From: DATMNI01 sp035570275
Lineage (GTDB): Bacteria > Acidobacteriota > Terriglobia > Bryobacterales > Bryobacteraceae
DNA length: 16,389 bases
Assembly: GCA_035570275.1 (NCBI GenBank)
Contig: DATMNI010000168.1
Span: 1-16,389 of the forward strand
Reading direction: 5' to 3'
Shown here: piece by piece, positions 13,513 to 16,389 of the stretch
Layout of the letters: each line of letters opens with the position of its first letter
Numbering within the stretch: position 1 is the stretch's first letter
The notes under the pieces: model-generated
What the model was told of the DNA's origin: nothing
The model's database searches: none
What the model saw: only the letters and a program-made list of their open reading frames with translations
Position numbers and translations under genes: made by a program

Positions 13513-15783
13513 CTACTTGACCTTGAACTTCGACGCAAGGCCCGCGATCTGAGATTCCAGGGACGGCGCCGGCTTCGGCGTCTCATGCGGCGGGGTCGGT
13601 TTGTGCTTGGGCGGCGGTGCGTCGAGCGCCTTCATCGACAGCCCGATGCGCTTGGCTTTCGTGTCGACGTTCAGCACCTGCACCTTGACGATCTGGCCCG
13701 CCTTCACTACTTCGCCGGCGTCCTTCACAAACCGGTTGGCCAGTTCGCTGACGTGGACCAGGCCGTCCTGATGCACTCCCACATCCACGAAAGCGCCGAA
13801 GCGGGTCACGTTCGTCACCACGCCCTCCAGCACCATGCCGGGCTTCAAGTCGGCGATCTCTTTGATGTCGTCGCGCCACTTGGGGGCGACAAACTTCTCG
13901 CGCGGGTCGCGGCCGGGCTTGCGCAGTTCTTCGCGGATATCGCCCAGCGTATACATTCCCACTCGCTCCGTCTTGAAACCTTCAAGCTGCACTTTCTCGA
14001 TCAGTTCCGGCTTGGCGATCAGGTCGTGTATCGAAGCCCCCATCGACGCCGCGATCTTCTCCACCACCGAATACGACTCGGGATGCACGGCCGTCATGTC
14101 CAGAGGATGGTCGCCGCCGCGGATGCGCAGAAAGCCGGCCGCCTGCTCGAAGGTCTTGCGACCGAACCCGGCCACAGCCATCAAATCAGTCCGAGAGTGG
14201 AATTTGCCGTGCTCGTTGCGGTACTCCATGATCTTCAGCGCGGTCCGCTCGGTGATGCCCGCTACGTAGCGCAGCAGCGCCCAGGATGCTGTGTTCAAAT
14301 CCACGCCCACCCGGTTCACGCAGGATTCCACGGTGGCTTCGAGGCTCTGCTTGAGACGCTTCTGGTCCACGTCATGCTGGTATTGGCCCACCCCGATGGA
14401 CTTCGGGTCCACCTTCACCAGTTCGGCCAGCGGGTCCTGGAGACGGCGCGCGATGGAGATGGCGCCGCGGACGGTAAGGTCCAGATCCGGAAACTCCTGC
14501 CGCGCCATTTCGGATGCCGAATAGACCGACGCGCCCGATTCGCTGACCGAGACGCTGAAGATTTTCGCCAGGTTGGCCTCGCGCAGAAAGTCTTGCACCA
14601 ACGCGCCGGTTTCGCGCGATGCCGTGCCATTGCCGATGGCGATGGCCTGCACGTTGTGCCGCGCAATGAGCGACGCCAGAGTTTTGCGGGAGCCGGCTTC
14701 GTCGTTCCTGGGCTGGAACGGATAGATTACCGAGGTTTCGAGGAACTTGCCGGTATCGTCCACCACCGCGATTTTGCAGCCGGTGCGGATGCCGGGATCG
14801 ATGGCCAGCACCGTCATCATGCCGGCCGGCGGCGACAGCAGCAGGTTCTCCAGATTCTCGCGGAAGACCTTGATGGCCTCTTCATCCGAGCGGTCTTTCA
14901 GTTCCAGACGGACCTCGGTCTGGATGGACGGATTCATCAGGCGGTCGTATGAGTCTTCGATGGCCTGTTCCAGGTGCGGCACGCAATCGCCCGCGGAGCG
15001 CACCACGCGGGAACGCAGCCAGGCGAGCGGCTGCGCCTGCGCCAGCTCAATCTCAAAAGTCAGCACGCCTTCCTTGGCGCCGCGGCGGATGGCCAGCATG
15101 CGGTGCGAAGGGATTTTGGAAGCCGGCTCCGCGTACTGCGCGTACAGCTTGTATTTGCCTTCGGGGTCGGGCACGCCTTCAATGGCGCGGCTGACCACAC
15201 GGCCCTCCGCCATCATCATGCCGCGCACCGCCTTGCGGAACTCGGCTTTTTCGCTGATCCACTCGGCGACGATGTGGCGCGCGCCTTCCAGCGCTTCGGC
15301 GGCGGAGGCCACGCCTTGAGCTTCGCTGACAAACGTCGCGGCAAATCGGGCGAGCGGCTGCCCGCCGGCCTGGTCCCAGAGGAATTGGGCCAGCGGCTCG
15401 ATCCCTTTTTCGCGGGCGATGGAGGCTTTGGTCCGGCGCTTGGGCTTGTAGGGCAGGTAGAGATCTTCGAGCTCGGTCTTCTCCATCGCGGCTTCGATGC
15501 GCGCTTTCAGTTCGGGGGTGAGTTTGCCCTGGCCGTCGATAGTTTGCAGAACGGTTTCGCGGCGGTCTTCCAGTTCGCGAAAATACTCCAGCTTTTCCTG
15601 GATGCCGCGGATCTGAACTTCGTCGAGGTTCCCCGTGACCTCCTTGCGGTAGCGCGCGATGAACGGTACGGTGGCGCCCTCATCCAGGAGTTCGATGACG
15701 GCCAGCACGCCCTTGAGGGGGACGTTGAGCAACTTGGAAATGTGAACGAGTACGGAAGCAGGAAGCGGTTTAGGTTGCGACAT
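13513..15783 (-). CDS. tex: Tex-family RNA-binding transcriptional accessory protein
   Basis: This is a 756-residue protein, about the usual Tex length. Residues 1-190 are the helical N-terminal Tex domain (ATVPFIARYRKEVTGNLDEVQIR, LEDLYLPYKPKRRTKA). Residues ~322-460 are the YqgF/RNase-H-like domain (AIDPGIRTGCKIAVVDDTGK; GNGTASRETG at 385-393). Residues ~490-560 are helix-hairpin-helix motifs (VGVDLNTASWALLRYVAGI; MAVAGFGRKTFEQAAGFLR). Residues ~648-720 are an S1 RNA-binding domain (GMVLEGVVTNVTRFGAFVDVGVHQDGLVHVSEL). The tail from 721 is Pro/Lys-rich (DAPPPKHKPTPPHETPKPAP). Tex proteins bind nucleic acid and interact with the transcription machinery; the exact bacterial role is not settled. 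The ATG at 15783 gives the conserved start; no clear Shine-Dalgarno precedes it. A nitrilase remnant follows immediately downstream on the same strand. Confidence 0.97.
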   Translation of the reverse strand: MSQPKPLPASVLVHISKLLNVPLKGVLAVIELLDEGATVPFIARYRKEVTGNLDEVQIRGIQEKLEYFRELEDRRETVLQTIDGQGKLTPELKARIEAAMEKTELEDLYLPYKPKRRTKASIAREKGIEPLAQFLWDQAGGQPLARFAATFVSEAQGVASAAEALEGARHIVAEWISEKAEFRKAVRGMMMAEGRVVSRAIEGVPDPEGKYKLYAQYAEPASKIPSHRMLAIRRGAKEGVLTFEIELAQAQPLAWLRSRVVRSAGDCVPHLEQAIEDSYDRLMNPSIQTEVRLELKDRSDEEAIKVFRENLENLLLSPPAGMMTVLAIDPGIRTGCKIAVVDDTGKFLETSVIYPFQPRNDEAGSRKTLASLIARHNVQAIAIGNGTASRETGALVQDFLREANLAKIFSVSVSESGASVYSASEMARQEFPDLDLTVRGAISIARRLQDPLAELVKVDPKSIGVGQYQHDVDQKRLKQSLEATVESCVNRVGVDLNTASWALLRYVAGITERTALKIMEYRNEHGKFHSRTDLMAVAGFGRKTFEQAAGFLRIRGGDHPLDMTAVHPESYSVVEKIAASMGASIHDLIAKPELIEKVQLEGFKTERVGMYTLGDIREELRKPGRDPREKFVAPKWRDDIKEIADLKPGMVLEGVVTNVTRFGAFVDVGVHQDGLVHVSELANRFVKDAGEVVKAGQIVKVQVLNVDTKAKRIGLSMKALDAPPPKHKPTPPHETPKPAPSLESQIAGLASKFKVK

Positions 15784-15804
15784 GGCTGATTAGACTTTCA
15801 TGAT

Positions 15805-15840
15805 CCCACTTGTGGGAGGCTGCTAACCTGCGGCGAATTG
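15805..15840. repeat. degenerate third fragment of the dispersed intergenic repeat
   Basis: CTTGTGGG (15809-15816) followed by AACCTGCGGCGAATTG (15825-15840) matches the start and the first hairpin arm of copy 2 (TTTGTGGGGCAGG ... AACCTGCGGCGGATTG), with several changes and no later blocks. It lies 21 bp upstream of tex. CCCACTTGTGGG (15805-15816) is a palindrome with a 2-nt centre. Confidence 0.5.
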
Positions 15841-15881
15841 AACGAGAGACACTGGTGGATTGAGGATTGGAAGAACATTCG

Positions 15882-16214
15882 TTGGGGGCGGCCGGGCTTA
15901 GCGGGTAACCCTCGGACTTATCGCCGTGCGTGTCGGCCGCCCAATGGATTGGAGGGCAACTTCGATGATCTAGGCCCCGCTGAATGGCGGGCATATCCTT
16001 GCCGTCCCCAGAGGGGACCCCGCTGCTCATCCTCTGGTACCAGATGGGGCGACAATCACCGCTATCCGCTCGCCACCCGATGTTATGGGTTCGAAACCCA
16101 ATGTCTCTCCCGACCCCGTAGCACTGCTCAGACAGCCGTACGGGCGTTGACGGCCCTACGGAGAGTTTAGTTCCACCGTGAATGCAACGCTTCCTGGCCA
16201 GGAAGAAAAGCGTC
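15882..16214. other. gene-free stretch with seven successive inverted repeats
   Basis: The 513 bp from 15784 to 16296 hold no convincing gene. The following stems are visible: 15882-15894 with 15934-15944 (11 bp with a 2-nt bulge); 15974-15992 (GCCCCGC/GCGGGC); 16004-16018 (GTCCCC/GGGGAC); 16033-16044 (palindrome TCTGGTACCAGA); 16086-16100 (TGGGTT/AACCCA); 16135-16162 (CCGTACGGGC/GCCCTACGG, one bulge); and 16190-16205 (palindrome CTTCCTGGCCAGGAAG), extended by ACGCT/AGCGT to 16214. They are spaced about 20-45 bp apart. They may be a structured RNA, a set of small mobile repeats or decayed sequence; I do not recognise a known RNA family. Confidence 0.4.
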
Positions 16215-16296
16215 GAAGGAATCGTGGTGGGCGAGATCTCCTGATTTGAACCTAGATCCAGCAGATTGAAACTTCTGTGCGTGGCCCAACGGGTTG

Positions 16297-16389
16297 CTAT
16301 CGTGAGGGGTGGACAACAATCAGGTGTGTATTCCGGCTCACCCGGACGGTGAACTGGAAAAGTCCGTTCGGGATCGCGATCTCCTCGAA
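16297..16389 (-). CDS. possible C-terminal end of an unidentified protein, N-terminus beyond window
   Basis: The minus strand enters the window in an open frame, reads FEEIAIPNGLFQFTVRVSR and about eleven further residues, and stops with TAG at 16297-16299. The first ~19 codons have the high G/C third-position use seen in the other genes here. The last ones do not, so the true end may have been eroded or extended by neighbouring sequence. Thirty residues are too few to name a family. A second minus frame is also open here but has atypical composition. Confidence 0.35.
   Translation of the reverse strand, partial: FEEIAIPNGLFQFTVRVSRNTHLIVVHPSR

Noticed and set aside
13474..14952. A 492-codon plus-strand open frame across tex
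   Set aside because: It is antisense to conserved Tex domains, its composition (His/Arg/Asp/Leu) is that of a shadow frame, and no start signal precedes it.
15844..16109. tRNA- or tmRNA-like arrangement: a T-arm-like TGGGTTCGAAACCCA followed by TGTCTCTC, which is complementary to GAGAGACA 250 nt upstream
   Set aside because: An 8-bp match at that distance is expected about once by chance. The T-stem has a mismatch at its base, there is no CCA end, and the conserved tmRNA 5' sequence, tag frame and pseudoknots are missing.
15838..16170. A 110-codon plus-strand open frame upstream of tex
   Set aside because: It is rich in Arg/Pro/Gly/Trp without a family motif, has no ribosome-binding site, and runs across the hairpin cluster.
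15770..16387. A long minus-strand frame open from the window edge (about 205 codons), with a GRDIGFR stretch reminiscent of the end of sulfatase-modifying-factor proteins
   Set aside because: Only a few residues match. The diagnostic upstream Trp/Gly motifs are absent, composition is unlike the real genes nearby, and it runs through the repeat fragment and into the tex start region.

Overview
The window is high-GC bacterial DNA that most resembles an acidobacterium of the Solibacter/Bryobacter type (class Terriglobia, formerly Solibacteres). That assignment rests on gene content: a ~1,200-residue Oar-like TonB-dependent outer-membrane protein with an N-terminal carboxypeptidase-regulatory domain, a periplasmic quinoprotein with an N-terminal haem-c domain, NHL and YncE propellers, a long tandem alpha/beta-hydrolase, and short dispersed repeats both between and inside genes. 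No search was run, so this is an inference.

Layout. 1-633 (-): partial secreted YncE/YVTN propeller, running off the left edge. 797-3020 (+): Tat-type exported six-hairpin glycosidase-like protein, split by one frameshift near 1553. 3262-4272 (-): NHL propeller of the peptidyl-alpha-hydroxyglycine alpha-amidating lyase (PAL) family with its catalytic residues present. 4346-6121 (+): cytochrome-c/PQQ-type quinoprotein, divergent from the PAL gene across 73 bp that hold a good sigma-70-like promoter. 6230-6547 (+): VOC-fold protein. 6563-7225 and 7222-9300 (-): AlkB DNA-repair dioxygenase, coupled by an ATGA overlap to an upstream exported tandem alpha/beta-hydrolase. 9516-13127 (+): Oar-like transporter, flanked by two direct copies of a ~125-bp repeat. 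13271-13496 (-): decayed nitrilase remnant cut off by the second repeat copy. 13513-15783 (-): Tex. 15784-16296: no convincing gene, but a third degenerate repeat fragment and a run of hairpins. 16297-16389 (-): possible C-terminus of another gene.

Six of the complete or nearly complete proteins are predicted to be exported (the propellers, the glycosidase-like protein, the quinoprotein, the hydrolase and the Oar protein). The region therefore looks like an envelope and polymer-use toolkit with housekeeping genes (tex, alkB) interspersed, not one pathway. The most unusual signals are repeats. A 15-bp codon-phased repeat sits inside two unrelated genes and shares a 10-mer core with an intergenic repeat. 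The intergenic repeat itself brackets the Oar gene and ends the nitrilase pseudogene. No CRISPR array, rRNA, tRNA or transposase was found.
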